Shown here: positions 6,452-15,856 of the stretch, piece by piece
How the letters are laid out: each line of letters opens with the position of its first letter
Position numbering within the stretch: position 1 is the first letter of the stretch
Source of the DNA: a candidate division KSB1 bacterium
GTDB taxonomy: Bacteria; Electryoneota; RPQS01
Assembly (NCBI GenBank): GCA_016214895.1
Contig: JACRMR010000012.1
Location: 233,142-297,141, forward strand
Direction of reading: 5' to 3'
Length of the DNA: 64,000 nt
Position numbers and translations under genes: made by a program
Notes under the pieces: model-generated
Database searches by the model: none
Told to the model about the DNA's origin: nothing
Seen by the model: the letters and a program-made list of their open reading frames with translations, nothing else

Positions 6452-9097
6452 ATGAAGACCTCCACAGAAATTCGTTCGGCCTTTCTCGACTTCTTCAAAC
6501 AACGCGGGCACTTGATCGTGCCCTCCGCGCCCGTGATTCCACAGGGTGACCCCACTCTGCTCTTCACCAACGCGGGCATGAATCAATTCAAGCCCTATTT
6601 TTTGGGCCAGCAGAAACCGGAAGCCACGCGCATCGCCGATACGCAGAAGTGCATCCGCGTCTCCGGCAAACACAACGACCTCGAAGAAGTCGGACCGTCG
6701 AACTATCATCATACGTTCTTCGAGATGCTCGGCAACTGGAGCTTCGGCGACTATTTTAAGCGCGACGCCATTAGCTGGGCCTGGGAATTGATGACGCAGG
6801 TTTACAAGCTGCCCAAGGACAAGCTCTACGCCACCATTTACGAGACCGACGACGAAGCCGGCGAGCTCTGGAAGAGCGTCACCGACATCGATCCCACGCA
6901 CGTCCTGAAATTCGGCAAGAAAGACAATTTCTGGTCGATGGGCGATACCGGACCGTGCGGACCGTGCAGCGAAATTCACATCGATCGCGGTCCCCAATTC
7001 GACAGCGATCCGAAGGCGTTTGTCAACAGCGGCTCGCCGCGCTATCTCGAACTCTGGAATCTCGTTTTCATTCAGTACGACGCGCAGCCCGACGGCAAGC
7101 TCGTGCCGCTGCCGGCCCAGCATGTCGATACCGGCGCGGGTCTTGAGCGCATCACGAATGTGCTCTCCGGCGTCACCTCGAATTACGACACCGATCTGTT
7201 TCAGCCGATCATTCAGGCCGTCGCCGAACTCTCCGGTCACCCGTACACGGCGTTGCCGCCGTCGATTCCGCATCGCGTGATCGCCGATCATCTGCGCTGT
7301 CTGACGTTCGCCATCACCGACGGCGCGATGCCCGGCAACGAGGGTCGCGGCTACGTGCTACGCCGCATCCTCCGCCGCGCCGCGCGCTTCGGCCGCAAGC
7401 TCGAACTGCACGAGCCGTTTCTGCACAAGCTCGTGCCCGTGCTCGTCGATACCATGGGCGAGCAGTTCCCTGAACTGAAAGAGCGTCACGTGCACGTCGC
7501 GCGTGTGCTGCATGCCGAAGAAGAACATTTCGGCAAGACACTGGACCGCGGCCTCACGATCTTCGGCGGCGTGGTCAGCGAAGTCAGGAAGCGCGGCGCG
7601 TCCGAAATTCCCGGCGAGGAAGTGTTCAAGCTCTACGACTCCTTCGGCTTCCCGCTCGATCTGACTCAACTCATGGCCAGAGAAGAGGGCCTCAGTGTCG
7701 ATCAGGCCGGGTTCGATAGCGCGATGCAGCAGCAGAAGGATACCGCGCGAGCCGCCGGGAAGTTCAAAGCCGGAAAGCAGCACGGAATGGCCGTCGATGG
7801 CACACTTCCCACGCGCTTTGTCGGTTACGATTCACTCGATGCCGAATCTCATCAGATCATCGTCGGCGCTGCCGCTGAGGTCGGCAGGTCTGCAAGCTAT
7901 GTCGCGACCGAAGTCACACCATTCTATGTTGAATCCGGCGGTCAAGTCTCGGATGTCGGCAGCATCGAACTGGTCACCGCGGACGGTGATGATCACAAGT
8001 ACCACGTCACCGGCACCACGAAGATCGGCGATACGATCGTCCATTCTATCGATGCAGGTTCCGCCGGATTGTTCGAGGGACGGATTGAGCGCGCAATTCT
8101 CCGCGTCTCCCCCCAGCACCGCATCCCCACCCAGTACAACCACACCGCCACGCACCTGCTCCACGCCGCGCTGCGCAAGACGCTCGGCGAGCATGTGCAT
8201 CAGGCCGGAAGCTATGTCGGTCCGGATTACCTGCGCTTCGACTACACGCATTTCGAGAAGCCCTCCGCCGACGAACTCGCGCAAATCGAGCTGCTCGTCA
8301 ACGAGAGCATTCGCGGCAACTTCCCCGTCACGCCCAAGATCATGCCGATCAAAGAGGCGCAGGCGCTCGGCGCCATGGCGCTGTTCGGCGAAAAGTACGG
8401 TGACGAGGTGCGCATGATCGAAATCGCCGATTCGGATATGGTCATCTCGCGCGAACTCTGCGGCGGCTGCCACGTCAAGCGCACCGGCGATATCGGCGTG
8501 TTCGTGATCCGCGCGGAAACCTCCGCCGCCGCCGGAATCCGCCGCATCGATGCGCTCACGGGCGAAGCCGCGTACAGATATCTGATCGAGCGCCGCAACA
8601 AGGTCGATGAGTTCACGCTCGAACTTGGCAGCGAAGGCTCCGATCCCCTCGACAAACTCAAGAAATTCCTTGACGAGAAAAAGCGGCTGCAAAAGGAACT
8701 CGACCACTTGCGCGGTCAGTCCGCCGTCGCCGCCATGAAGGCGCTCACCGCACAGGCCGTTTCCATCAACAGTTCCCGCCTCGTCGCCGCCGAAGTCAGC
8801 GCGCCCAATCTCGACATCATGAAAGAGATGGGCGACGCGCTGCGCGATGCGCTCGGCTCCGGCGTCGGCGTGCTCGCCGGTGCCGTCGACGGCAAGCCGC
8901 AAATGGTGGTCGTCGTTACGCCTGACCTCGTCAAGCGCGGCGTCGATGCCGTCGCCATCGTGAAAGAGCTCGGCAAACGGCTGCAGGGCGGCGGCGGCGG
9001 CAAACCGCATCTCGCCACCGCCGGCGGCAAGCACCTCGACGGGATCAAGACCGCGATCGTTGACGCCGAAAGCGTCGTGAAGAGCTTCGTGAAATAG
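6452..9097 (+). CDS. alaS: Alanyl-tRNA synthetase
   Basis: A full-length 881-residue class II synthetase. The catalytic domain shows FLDFFKQRGHLIVPSAPV, TNAGMNQFKPYFLG and RVADHLR-type (HRVIADHLRCLTFAI) motifs. The editing domain carries the zinc-binding HNHTATHLLHAAL-like motif (YNHTATHLLHAAL, about residue 564) and CGGCHVKRTGDIG (about residue 671). The C-terminal domain ends with GGGGGKPHLATAGGK. It charges tRNA-Ala and edits mischarged Ser/Gly. Monocistronic in appearance, preceded by the repeat-filled gap. Confidence 0.98.
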   Translation: MKTSTEIRSAFLDFFKQRGHLIVPSAPVIPQGDPTLLFTNAGMNQFKPYFLGQQKPEATRIADTQKCIRVSGKHNDLEEVGPSNYHHTFFEMLGNWSFGDYFKRDAISWAWELMTQVYKLPKDKLYATIYETDDEAGELWKSVTDIDPTHVLKFGKKDNFWSMGDTGPCGPCSEIHIDRGPQFDSDPKAFVNSGSPRYLELWNLVFIQYDAQPDGKLVPLPAQHVDTGAGLERITNVLSGVTSNYDTDLFQPIIQAVAELSGHPYTALPPSIPHRVIADHLRCLTFAITDGAMPGNEGRGYVLRRILRRAARFGRKLELHEPFLHKLVPVLVDTMGEQFPELKERHVHVARVLHAEEEHFGKTLDRGLTIFGGVVSEVRKRGASEIPGEEVFKLYDSFGFPLDLTQLMAREEGLSVDQAGFDSAMQQQKDTARAAGKFKAGKQHGMAVDGTLPTRFVGYDSLDAESHQIIVGAAAEVGRSASYVATEVTPFYVESGGQVSDVGSIELVTADGDDHKYHVTGTTKIGDTIVHSIDAGSAGLFEGRIERAILRVSPQHRIPTQYNHTATHLLHAALRKTLGEHVHQAGSYVGPDYLRFDYTHFEKPSADELAQIELLVNESIRGNFPVTPKIMPIKEAQALGAMALFGEKYGDEVRMIEIADSDMVISRELCGGCHVKRTGDIGVFVIRAETSAAAGIRRIDALTGEAAYRYLIERRNKVDEFTLELGSEGSDPLDKLKKFLDEKKRLQKELDHLRGQSAVAAMKALTAQAVSINSSRLVAAEVSAPNLDIMKEMGDALRDALGSGVGVLAGAVDGKPQMVVVVTPDLVKRGVDAVAIVKELGKRLQGGGGGKPHLATAGGKHLDGIKTAIVDAESVVKSFVK

Positions 9098-9152
9098 CAC
9101 CTGAGAATCCGTTCGGACGTGCGCTAACTGCCGAAACGCCGAGGGGCCTGTC

Positions 9153-9779
9153 ATGCCAGATTTCAACCCCGCCGATCTGCCCAAAGGAACGATTTGCAAT
9201 ACGTACGGGGACGGATCCCACGCGTTCTATCTCAAGAAGATCATTTACCCGAAAATTCAGCACTATCAGCGGCGAAAATATCCCGCGGCGGGTGACATTC
9301 CCGCGCTGAAGGCCGTTCACAGCATCATCCATCTCGGCGGAAATCAGTGGCTCTCCTGCCAGGCGCCCAAGGCGAAGCGAATCACGCTGGAACTCTTGCC
9401 GGACCGCCGCTACAGTTTTCATCGCTACAAGCACATCGACCGCTTCGGTCCCGTCAACTCCCCGGCGTGGGCGGCCTTCGACCAGGCCGTGCGCGCCATC
9501 GACGGCACGGATTACGACTACGGGCAATTGGTGGACATCATGCTGCGTCAGGTGCTCGGCTTTCCGTTCTTGAAAAAGTTGTCGATCTTCGACCTCGGTC
9601 GCCGGCAAAAGGTCTGTTCGGTTGCCTGTCACACGATTCTGTTGAAAGCATACAAAGCCAGCGGCGAAGGCTATCCCGGTCCGCTGGGACGGCAATACGT
9701 GGAAGATAGCTGCCCGGCGGATTTCGCGATGCACGACAGCTTTGAAGTTGTTCACACAATAGGCATCTGCATCCCATGA
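9153..9779 (+). CDS. Permuted NlpC/P60-like (YiiX/YebB-type) cysteine hydrolase
   Basis: This 208-residue protein shows the circularly permuted papain-like order: a His in AVHSIIHLGG (His56), then DGTDYDYGQLV (about 117-126), then the putative nucleophile in KVCSVACHTILLKAYKASG (Cys155). These resemble the His, YDF and CSEL..KAY motifs of YiiX/YebB-like hydrolases, which act on lipids or peptidoglycan peptides. No signal peptide is visible, so a cytoplasmic location is inferred. It has no clear operon partner. The substrate cannot be deduced. Confidence 0.6.
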   Translation: MPDFNPADLPKGTICNTYGDGSHAFYLKKIIYPKIQHYQRRKYPAAGDIPALKAVHSIIHLGGNQWLSCQAPKAKRITLELLPDRRYSFHRYKHIDRFGPVNSPAWAAFDQAVRAIDGTDYDYGQLVDIMLRQVLGFPFLKKLSIFDLGRRQKVCSVACHTILLKAYKASGEGYPGPLGRQYVEDSCPADFAMHDSFEVVHTIGICIP

Positions 9780-9845
9780 CGGGAGAACGTGAGAGTCGTC
9801 GCGCTGCATGCGAACTTGACTTGCAAGCGGGCGAATTGAATTCCC

Positions 9846-10490
9846 ATGAACGAAACCAAGCTCATTACCGGACTCGATAAACTACAGAACGCGATCAGCG
9901 ATGCCGCGGCCATGCACAGCCAATTGCCGTCGTGCTTCACTGAACTCGTCGCCATCGCCACGCTCTGTGCCAAGACGCTCAAGGGTGACGGCAAACTGCT
10001 GTTCTGCGGCAACGGCGGCTCCGCCGCGCAGGCGCAGCATATCGCCACGGAATTTGTAGTCCGCCTGACCGCGAAACGCAACCGCCGCGCGCTCCCCGCT
10101 TATGCCCTGACCGCCGATACCACGCTGCTGTCGGCCTGCGCCAACGACTTCGGTTTCGAGAGAGTTTTCGCGCGTCAAGTTGAAGCCTTCCTGAAACACG
10201 GCGATGTGCTCTTCCTGCTCTCGACCTCCGGCCAGTCACCGAATCTGATCGAAGCCGCGCAACTCTCGCAAGCGCTCGGCGGCGTCAACGTCGCCTTTCT
10301 CGGTCAGCCGCGTTCGCCGCTCGATGACCATGTGCATCACGCGCTGCACATTCCCGCCGCCGCCGGCCAGCGCGTGCAGGAAGCCCACCTGCTGTGCGGG
10401 CACATGCTCGTCGAATTGATCGAAGACCTTTTGTTTGAACAGTACACTCCCGCCGAAGCGGATCGCGCAGTCTCCAAGCACACCAAATGA
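9846..10490 (+). CDS. gmhA: Phosphoheptose isomerase (SIS-domain)
   Basis: A 214-residue SIS-domain protein with the GmhA signatures GNGGSAAQAQHIATEF (about residues 57-72), LLSTSGQSPNLIEAA and RVQEAHLLCGHMLVELIE; the His and Glu residues at metal-ligand positions are present. GmhA converts sedoheptulose-7-phosphate to heptose-7-phosphate for the lipopolysaccharide inner core. The paralogue DiaA is an alternative, but the conserved metal ligands favour GmhA. The stop overlaps the next gene by 4 bp (ATGA). Confidence 0.88.
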   Translation: MNETKLITGLDKLQNAISDAAAMHSQLPSCFTELVAIATLCAKTLKGDGKLLFCGNGGSAAQAQHIATEFVVRLTAKRNRRALPAYALTADTTLLSACANDFGFERVFARQVEAFLKHGDVLFLLSTSGQSPNLIEAAQLSQALGGVNVAFLGQPRSPLDDHVHHALHIPAAAGQRVQEAHLLCGHMLVELIEDLLFEQYTPAEADRAVSKHTK

Positions 10491-12571
10491 CCTTTCTCAA
10501 CAGCGCACTGCTCGCCGCGCTCACGCTCGGACTGCTGCCGATCCTGATTCACCTGTTGAACCGGCAGCGCTATAAAGACGTGGACTTTCCCACGTTGCGC
10601 TTTCTGCGCGAACTCCAGCGCCAGAAAATGCGCCAGGTCAAGATTCGCCAGATTCTGCTCCTGATTCTGCGCACGCTCGCCGTGATCTTCCTCGTCTTCG
10701 CTCTGACTCGCCCGGTCCTCAAGAGCGCCGCCGGAATCCTGCCCGGCGCCGACGCGCGCACCAGCGCCGTCGTGATCGTGGACCGCTCGGCCTCCATGCA
10801 AACCGAGACGCCCGACGGCTCGCGCTTCCGCCAAGTACAGAGCCGCGCGCAGGAAATCCTCGCCATGCTCGGCGACGGCGATGACGCGCAAATCGTCTGG
10901 GCCGATGAAACCCCGGAGCGCTTCCCCGAACAGGCCACCGGCAATATTGGTCTGCTCCGCGAGACGATCGGCGATGCGCGCGTCTCCGAGCGCGGCGGAA
11001 ACCTCGTCAGCGCGCTGCAAGCCGCCCGCGCGATTCTCGGACAATCCCAGAATCTGCACAAGGAAGTCTATCTGCTCTCCGACTTCTCCGCAAGTGCCTG
11101 GCCCGAACCGCTCCCCCAGTCCGCAATCCTACCCGACGACGTGCGACTGTTTCTCTGCCCCGTCGGCACGGACAAGGCCAGTAACGTCGGCATCGTCGAG
11201 GCGAACGTCACCTCCCGCATCATCACGCCCGGTCGCGCCGTCGAAGTTACCTTCAGTGCGCGCAATACCGGCAACACCGAGGCGGCGGACCGGATCGTCA
11301 GCGTCTATCTTGGCGGCCGCAGAGTCACGCAGACCCGCGTCACGCTCGCCCCCGGCGAATTGAAAACCTCCCGCGTTAAGTTTGTGCCCGAAGATCCCGG
11401 CGATCAAGTCGGCTACGTGACCGTCGAGGAAGCCGACGACTTCTCATCCGACAACCAGCGTTATTTTGTGCTGCGGGTGCCCGCGCGCCTCCGCGTCGCC
11501 GTGGTCGGCAGCGATGGCCCGGCGCGCGAGCTGACCGCGCTCGCGCTGAATCCCGGCGGTCAACCCGGTGGATTCGTCGAAACCACGCGGCTGACACCCG
11601 GCGAATTCGAGAACAATGACTGGGCGGACTTCGACGCCGTCTTCCTGCTCGATGCCGCGGGCTTCAGCGGCGGCTTCGGCGCGCGACTGCACAGCTATGT
11701 CGAGGCCGGTCGCGGCGTCTTTGTCATGTTTGGAAATCAGGCTGACCTGCGCTCCTATTCCGCCTGGCTGCCCGCGATCGGTCTTCCGGTGCCCGCCGAC
11801 CCCTGGCAGGCCGAATCCAATCCGGTCAAGTGGTCACAGCTCGATCTCGCGCATCCACTCTTCGAGGGCGTCTTTGAGGAGCGACCGGCCGACATCTCGC
11901 CGGAAATTCGCCGCATGGTTCGCACGAGCAGCACAGGTACCGCCGTCAAGATCATCAGCGCGTCAAACGAGATCCCCTTCCTCTGGGAGTCGCGGGTGGG
12001 CAAGGGCCACGCGCTCATGTTGACTTCATCGCCCGATCCGGAATGGTCCACGCTCTTTCGCACCGGGATCTTTCCGCCGCTGGTCGTCAGCAGCGCCGCC
12101 TATCTCGCCGGCATCGGCACGTCTGGCGCGGAATATCAGCTTACCGTCGGTGTTCCCGCGCAAATCGAAATGACCGGTACGCCCGGCGACGCGGCCTTCG
12201 AAATCCGCAGCGCCCACGGCGCGCTCGCGCCAACGGTGGAGACCTCCGCCTTCGGTTTCGCATTGAAGGTCCCCGCCATCGCGCAGCCCGATGCCGCCGA
12301 ACTCTGGCATGGCAACCGCCGTGTCGCCGCCCTGGCCGTCAATCTCCCCCCCCGAGAATCAGAACTTCAGCCGCAAGATGCGCAGGAATTCAAGTCCTGG
12401 CTCGGTGGCCAATTAACCACGCTCGCGGCCCGCGAGGCTGCGCAGCCCGCAATTCAAGAAGGTCGATATGGCCGAGAACTTTGGAAGCTTTGCCTGATCA
12501 TCGCGCTGGCCGCGCTCATCGCTGAGATGCTGCTGGGGAGAGTCGGCAAACGCGAAGCGATTGCCGTCTGA
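10487..12571 (+). CDS. BatA-type membrane protein with von Willebrand factor A domain
   Basis: A 694-residue protein starting with the BatA/aerotolerance N-terminal double-helix domain (residues about 1-80, LLPILIHLLNRQR and ILLLILRTLAVIFLVFALTRP). A vWA domain follows whose MIDAS motif is DRSAS at residues 99-103. The middle holds a CARDB-like Ig segment (VEVTFSARNTGNTEAADRIVSVYL) and a glutamine-amidotransferase-like part. A C-terminal TM helix (LCLIIALAALIAEMLLG) closes it. Such proteins usually accompany MoxR ATPases, but none is adjacent here. Coupled to gmhA by overlap. Confidence 0.82.
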   Translation: MTFLNSALLAALTLGLLPILIHLLNRQRYKDVDFPTLRFLRELQRQKMRQVKIRQILLLILRTLAVIFLVFALTRPVLKSAAGILPGADARTSAVVIVDRSASMQTETPDGSRFRQVQSRAQEILAMLGDGDDAQIVWADETPERFPEQATGNIGLLRETIGDARVSERGGNLVSALQAARAILGQSQNLHKEVYLLSDFSASAWPEPLPQSAILPDDVRLFLCPVGTDKASNVGIVEANVTSRIITPGRAVEVTFSARNTGNTEAADRIVSVYLGGRRVTQTRVTLAPGELKTSRVKFVPEDPGDQVGYVTVEEADDFSSDNQRYFVLRVPARLRVAVVGSDGPARELTALALNPGGQPGGFVETTRLTPGEFENNDWADFDAVFLLDAAGFSGGFGARLHSYVEAGRGVFVMFGNQADLRSYSAWLPAIGLPVPADPWQAESNPVKWSQLDLAHPLFEGVFEERPADISPEIRRMVRTSSTGTAVKIISASNEIPFLWESRVGKGHALMLTSSPDPEWSTLFRTGIFPPLVVSSAAYLAGIGTSGAEYQLTVGVPAQIEMTGTPGDAAFEIRSAHGALAPTVETSAFGFALKVPAIAQPDAAELWHGNRRVAALAVNLPPRESELQPQDAQEFKSWLGGQLTTLAAREAAQPAIQEGRYGRELWKLCLIIALAALIAEMLLGRVGKREAIAV

Positions 12572-12597
12572 CTCCCATCCACAACCGAGGCGTCCCG

Positions 12598-14244
12598 ATG
12601 AGAACTTTGCTCGCCGTGTCGATGCTCGCGCTGCTGCTCGCGTTTGCCGGCCCGCCGCCGACTTGCGCGTCCACCTGGCAAACCCTGCAGGATCGTATTT
12701 TCACACCGCAGTGCGCCGTTTGTCATGTCGCCGGATCATCCTTTGCGGTGCAGTCCGGACTCGTGCTGACCGACGACGTCGCCTACGAGAATCTGGTCGA
12801 TGTCAGCCCGCACAATTCCGCCGCGCTGGAGGACGGTTTGGTCCGGGTCAGCAGCATCGGAGTGACCGGATTGGATCAGAGTTTCCTCTGGGAAAAAATC
12901 AATGCTCCGCATCTGGAGCATTTTTACGAAGCGCATCCCTACTATGGCGAGATCATGCCGCTCGGATTGCCGTTCCTAACCAACGGTGAACTGGAGTACG
13001 TGAGGCAGTGGATTGTCGCCGGGGCGCCGCAGCAGGGCGACGTCGCCGATACCGCGGTGTTTGCCGACACGTCTCGCTTCGTACAGCCGCTCTTCGCACC
13101 GCTTGAGCCGCCCGCCTTCGGCGAGCAACTCCGCGTCGGACCGTTTGATGTCGCGTCGAACTACGAGCGCGAGTTCTTCTACTACAATGCGCGCGCCGAC
13201 CAGCCCGAGCGCTATATCAATCGCGTGCAAATCGTCATGCGGCCGGGCAGTCACCATTTCATCTGCTACACCTTCGCCCCGAACACGCCCGGCTGGGTGA
13301 TCCCGCAACCCGAGGTGATCCGCGATATTCGCGACGAAAATGGGAATTACATCCCGCAGAATCTGATCGCCATGCAGTTCCATGACTTCTTTGCCGGAAC
13401 GCAGTGGCCGCGCGTGGACTATCGCTTTCCCCCCGGCATCGCCTTGCGCCTGCCCGCGGGAACCGGAATCGATCAAAACTCGCACAATGTCAATTACACC
13501 GACACGCTGCGCCAGGGCGAGGTGTACACGAACCTCTACTACGCCGAACCCGCCGGGATCGAGCATGTCGCCGAAGTGCTCAACCTGCAAAATACGAATC
13601 TCACGCTGCCGCCGCACGAGGTCACGACAATTTCGCGTACGTACACATTCCATGAGCAGCTCAGCGTCTTCCAGCTATTTTCGCACGCGCATCAACTCAT
13701 GACCGAGTTCCGCGCGACGATTGTCGGCGGACCGCGAGACGGCGAACTCATCTACCTGACGCAGGATTGGGAGCACCCGCCGATTCTCAATCTCGATCCG
13801 CCCGTCGTCTTCGAGGCGGGACAGGGGATCCGCTGCGACGTCACCTACAATAACTGGCGGGAGATTGCCGTGCACTTCGGGTTGACCAGTGAAGACGAGA
13901 TGATGATTCTGTTCGGCTACTACTATCCGGGTGTTTCCGCGGCGGACGAACCGCCGATGGTTGCGCACGATGCAGAACTCCTGGGAAACTACCCGAATCC
14001 TTTCAATCCGTCAACCACGATTCTCTACGTGCTGAATGCTCCGCAGTCTGTGCGACTCCAAGTCTTTGACTTGACCGGGCGACTGGTCGCGACACTGGTC
14101 AACGGACCGCAGCAGGCCGGTGACCATCGTGTCTCGTGGAATGGAATGGACGCCAACGGCGTCGCCGCACCCAGCGGCGTGTATTTCTACACACTGGAAG
14201 CGGGCATATTCTCCGACGCGAACAAGATGCTGCTACTCAAGTAG
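12598..14244 (+). CDS. Secreted c-type cytochrome / copper type II monooxygenase-like protein with T9SS sorting tail
   Basis: This 548-residue protein has a signal peptide (residues 1-24) and a heme-c motif CAVCH (39-43) followed by a candidate axial Met120 (GEIMPLG) and the WIVAGAP segment of planctomycete-type cytochromes. Residues about 180-445 resemble the PHM/dopamine beta-hydroxylase two-copper fold. His219/His220 (GSHHF) and His296 (NSHN) correspond to CuH; His363/His365 (SHAH) and Met435 (SEDEM) correspond to CuM. Residues about 460-548 are a type IX secretion sorting domain (GNYPNPFNPST, GVYFYTLEAG). Predicted to be exported and to act at the cell surface; the substrate is unknown. 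Confidence 0.78.
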   Translation: MRTLLAVSMLALLLAFAGPPPTCASTWQTLQDRIFTPQCAVCHVAGSSFAVQSGLVLTDDVAYENLVDVSPHNSAALEDGLVRVSSIGVTGLDQSFLWEKINAPHLEHFYEAHPYYGEIMPLGLPFLTNGELEYVRQWIVAGAPQQGDVADTAVFADTSRFVQPLFAPLEPPAFGEQLRVGPFDVASNYEREFFYYNARADQPERYINRVQIVMRPGSHHFICYTFAPNTPGWVIPQPEVIRDIRDENGNYIPQNLIAMQFHDFFAGTQWPRVDYRFPPGIALRLPAGTGIDQNSHNVNYTDTLRQGEVYTNLYYAEPAGIEHVAEVLNLQNTNLTLPPHEVTTISRTYTFHEQLSVFQLFSHAHQLMTEFRATIVGGPRDGELIYLTQDWEHPPILNLDPPVVFEAGQGIRCDVTYNNWREIAVHFGLTSEDEMMILFGYYYPGVSAADEPPMVAHDAELLGNYPNPFNPSTTILYVLNAPQSVRLQVFDLTGRLVATLVNGPQQAGDHRVSWNGMDANGVAAPSGVYFYTLEAGIFSDANKMLLLK

Positions 14245-14265
14245 CACTGGAATCCATCACACACG

Positions 14266-14293
14266 ACGAGGGCCTGCACGCGCAGGCCCTCGT
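14266..14293. terminator. Bidirectional terminator hairpin between convergent genes
   Basis: A perfect 12-bp stem, ACGAGGGCCTGC with its complement, closed by an ACGC loop and followed by TTGTT on the plus strand. It lies 22 bp after the plus-strand stop and 25 bp before the end of the minus-strand gene, so it can serve both. Confidence 0.8.
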
Positions 14294-14317
14294 TTGTTCC
14301 CGGGTGCTCGCCTTGAC

Positions 14318-15856
14318 TCAGCGAATCAGCGTCACGCGCAGCGGTGCGGAAGCGACGCCCGATTGCACATAGTAGCGGCCACTGGCAAGACCGGCGAAGT
14401 CCAGATTCCGCAAATGGTTCCCGCGTGAAAGTGACCCCAGTGTGACCGCGCGTACGCGTTGACCCAATTCATTCAGAATGTCGATTCGCACATCCTGACT
14501 CCGCGGCAATTCGAGCGAAATCGTCAACTGCCCGTTGAACGGATTCGGAAAGGCCTGCATCATCCGCGCCGAGGTCAGGTTCGCCCGCGACGGAGCGTGC
14601 TCCGTGCGCCAGCTCGCGTCCCACTTCACATCGTAATCGCCCGGCTGCCAACGACTGCTCCAGGCAACGGCAGCCCCAAGTTCGTTGGATGTCAAGCTCA
14701 AGCCGCCGTCGAATCTTGCCGAATTCGTCGCGCTGACTTGCAGTGGAGCCTCCATCGTCCAGGGCTCCGCGAGACTTCCGGCCACCACATACACCGAGCC
14801 GGCGGCCGAGTCGATTTCGCCGGCGATGAACGCCAACGAGAAATGTTCATGGTCATTTTCGACCGCAAGCTGCGGAGCGACGGCGTGGTCAAACGTTATC
14901 GGCAACGAATCCACCGGCGCGAAGCTCAGACCTCCGTCGGGTGAATAGGTGTAGTAGAGCCGCGACGGTGACGATGCAGACGCGCGACGCGCGTAACACA
15001 GGACTACCGCTTGCTCCCACGCGCACAGCACGGGGTCGGACATCAGGCTGCTTGAGGAGTCGAGAACTTCCTCGGCGCTCCAGTCCAGCCCTCGGTTCTC
15101 GCTCCGGTACAGCCGCAGGGATGGTCCTGAGCTGCCCGGACGATCAATCGTGGCGGCGACAAGCAACCGCTCTTCCGCCCCGCTCCACGCGTCGCAGATC
15201 GCCACGCCCGACTCGGGCGACGGGCCGAATGGAGGTGCAATGTCCCGACCAAAGCTGTTCGGAGCTTCGTCGTCATAGCCTTGCGCGAAGCGCAACCACC
15301 CGCGCGGCGGATCGGCCTGATATTCAATCCACACGGTGTTGACGCGAGCATCCGGCGAATGAAACTCGGCGTCGCTGTACATCGCAATGGCCGCCGGAGT
15401 CAGCGGCTGCGGACGGGCCGCCAGCGAATCGTGGACGGCAGCCTCCCAGTCGGAATCGCTCCACAAGAACCGATACCAATCCACGACCCCGTCGAATCCC
15501 TGCGCGCAGACATAGACGTAGCCGGCGTGCCGGCAGGACGCGAAGAACGTGCTGCCCGTCGCGTTCGTCGAGATACCTCGCCAATTCACACCGGCGTTAT
15601 TCGCAAACCGCAATGCCATCCCGCCGGGATCGCTGCGGCAGATGGACATCAACGAACGTCCGTCAGCGGAACTCGCCAGCAGCGGAGTGGCTTCATTCGC
15701 TGTCGTCGCGAAAATCGCCGCGTCGGTCCACCAATCCAATGGCTGAGCCGGAGCGCTTGCGGCACACATGACCATGGTCAGGTACAAGCACGCCCGGAAT
15801 GCTCCCGGGCGCGTTCGTGATCTACTTGAAGAGTTCCCGCAGAATCTGAATGGCAT
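14318..15856 (-). CDS. Secreted BNR/sialidase-like repeat protein with T9SS sorting tail
   Basis: About 512 residues. A signal-like segment (ACLYLTMVMCAASAPAQ) precedes a body with several sialidase/BNR-like strands (SENRGLDWSAEEVL, SPDGGLSFAPVDSL). The C-terminal about 80 residues form a FlgD-like sorting domain (AFPNPFNGQLTISLELP, LNELGQRV, GLASGRYYVQS). No catalytic sialidase residues can be assigned, so a propeller scaffold is the safer reading. The start is uncertain: M at 15856 overlaps asd by 35 bp, and a GC-rich inverted repeat lies near 15790-15812, so translation might begin later. Predicted type IX-secreted surface protein. Confidence 0.65.
   Translation of the reverse strand: MPFRFCGNSSSRSRTRPGAFRACLYLTMVMCAASAPAQPLDWWTDAAIFATTANEATPLLASSADGRSLMSICRSDPGGMALRFANNAGVNWRGISTNATGSTFFASCRHAGYVYVCAQGFDGVVDWYRFLWSDSDWEAAVHDSLAARPQPLTPAAIAMYSDAEFHSPDARVNTVWIEYQADPPRGWLRFAQGYDDEAPNSFGRDIAPPFGPSPESGVAICDAWSGAEERLLVAATIDRPGSSGPSLRLYRSENRGLDWSAEEVLDSSSSLMSDPVLCAWEQAVVLCYARRASASSPSRLYYTYSPDGGLSFAPVDSLPITFDHAVAPQLAVENDHEHFSLAFIAGEIDSAAGSVYVVAGSLAEPWTMEAPLQVSATNSARFDGGLSLTSNELGAAVAWSSRWQPGDYDVKWDASWRTEHAPSRANLTSARMMQAFPNPFNGQLTISLELPRSQDVRIDILNELGQRVRAVTLGSLSRGNHLRNLDFAGLASGRYYVQSGVASAPLRVTLIR

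Noticed and set aside
15781..15856. Terminator between asd and the sorting-tail gene
   Set aside because: The inverted repeat CGCCCGG/CCGGGCG lacks a T tract and overlaps the likely signal peptide, so it was not listed as a terminator.
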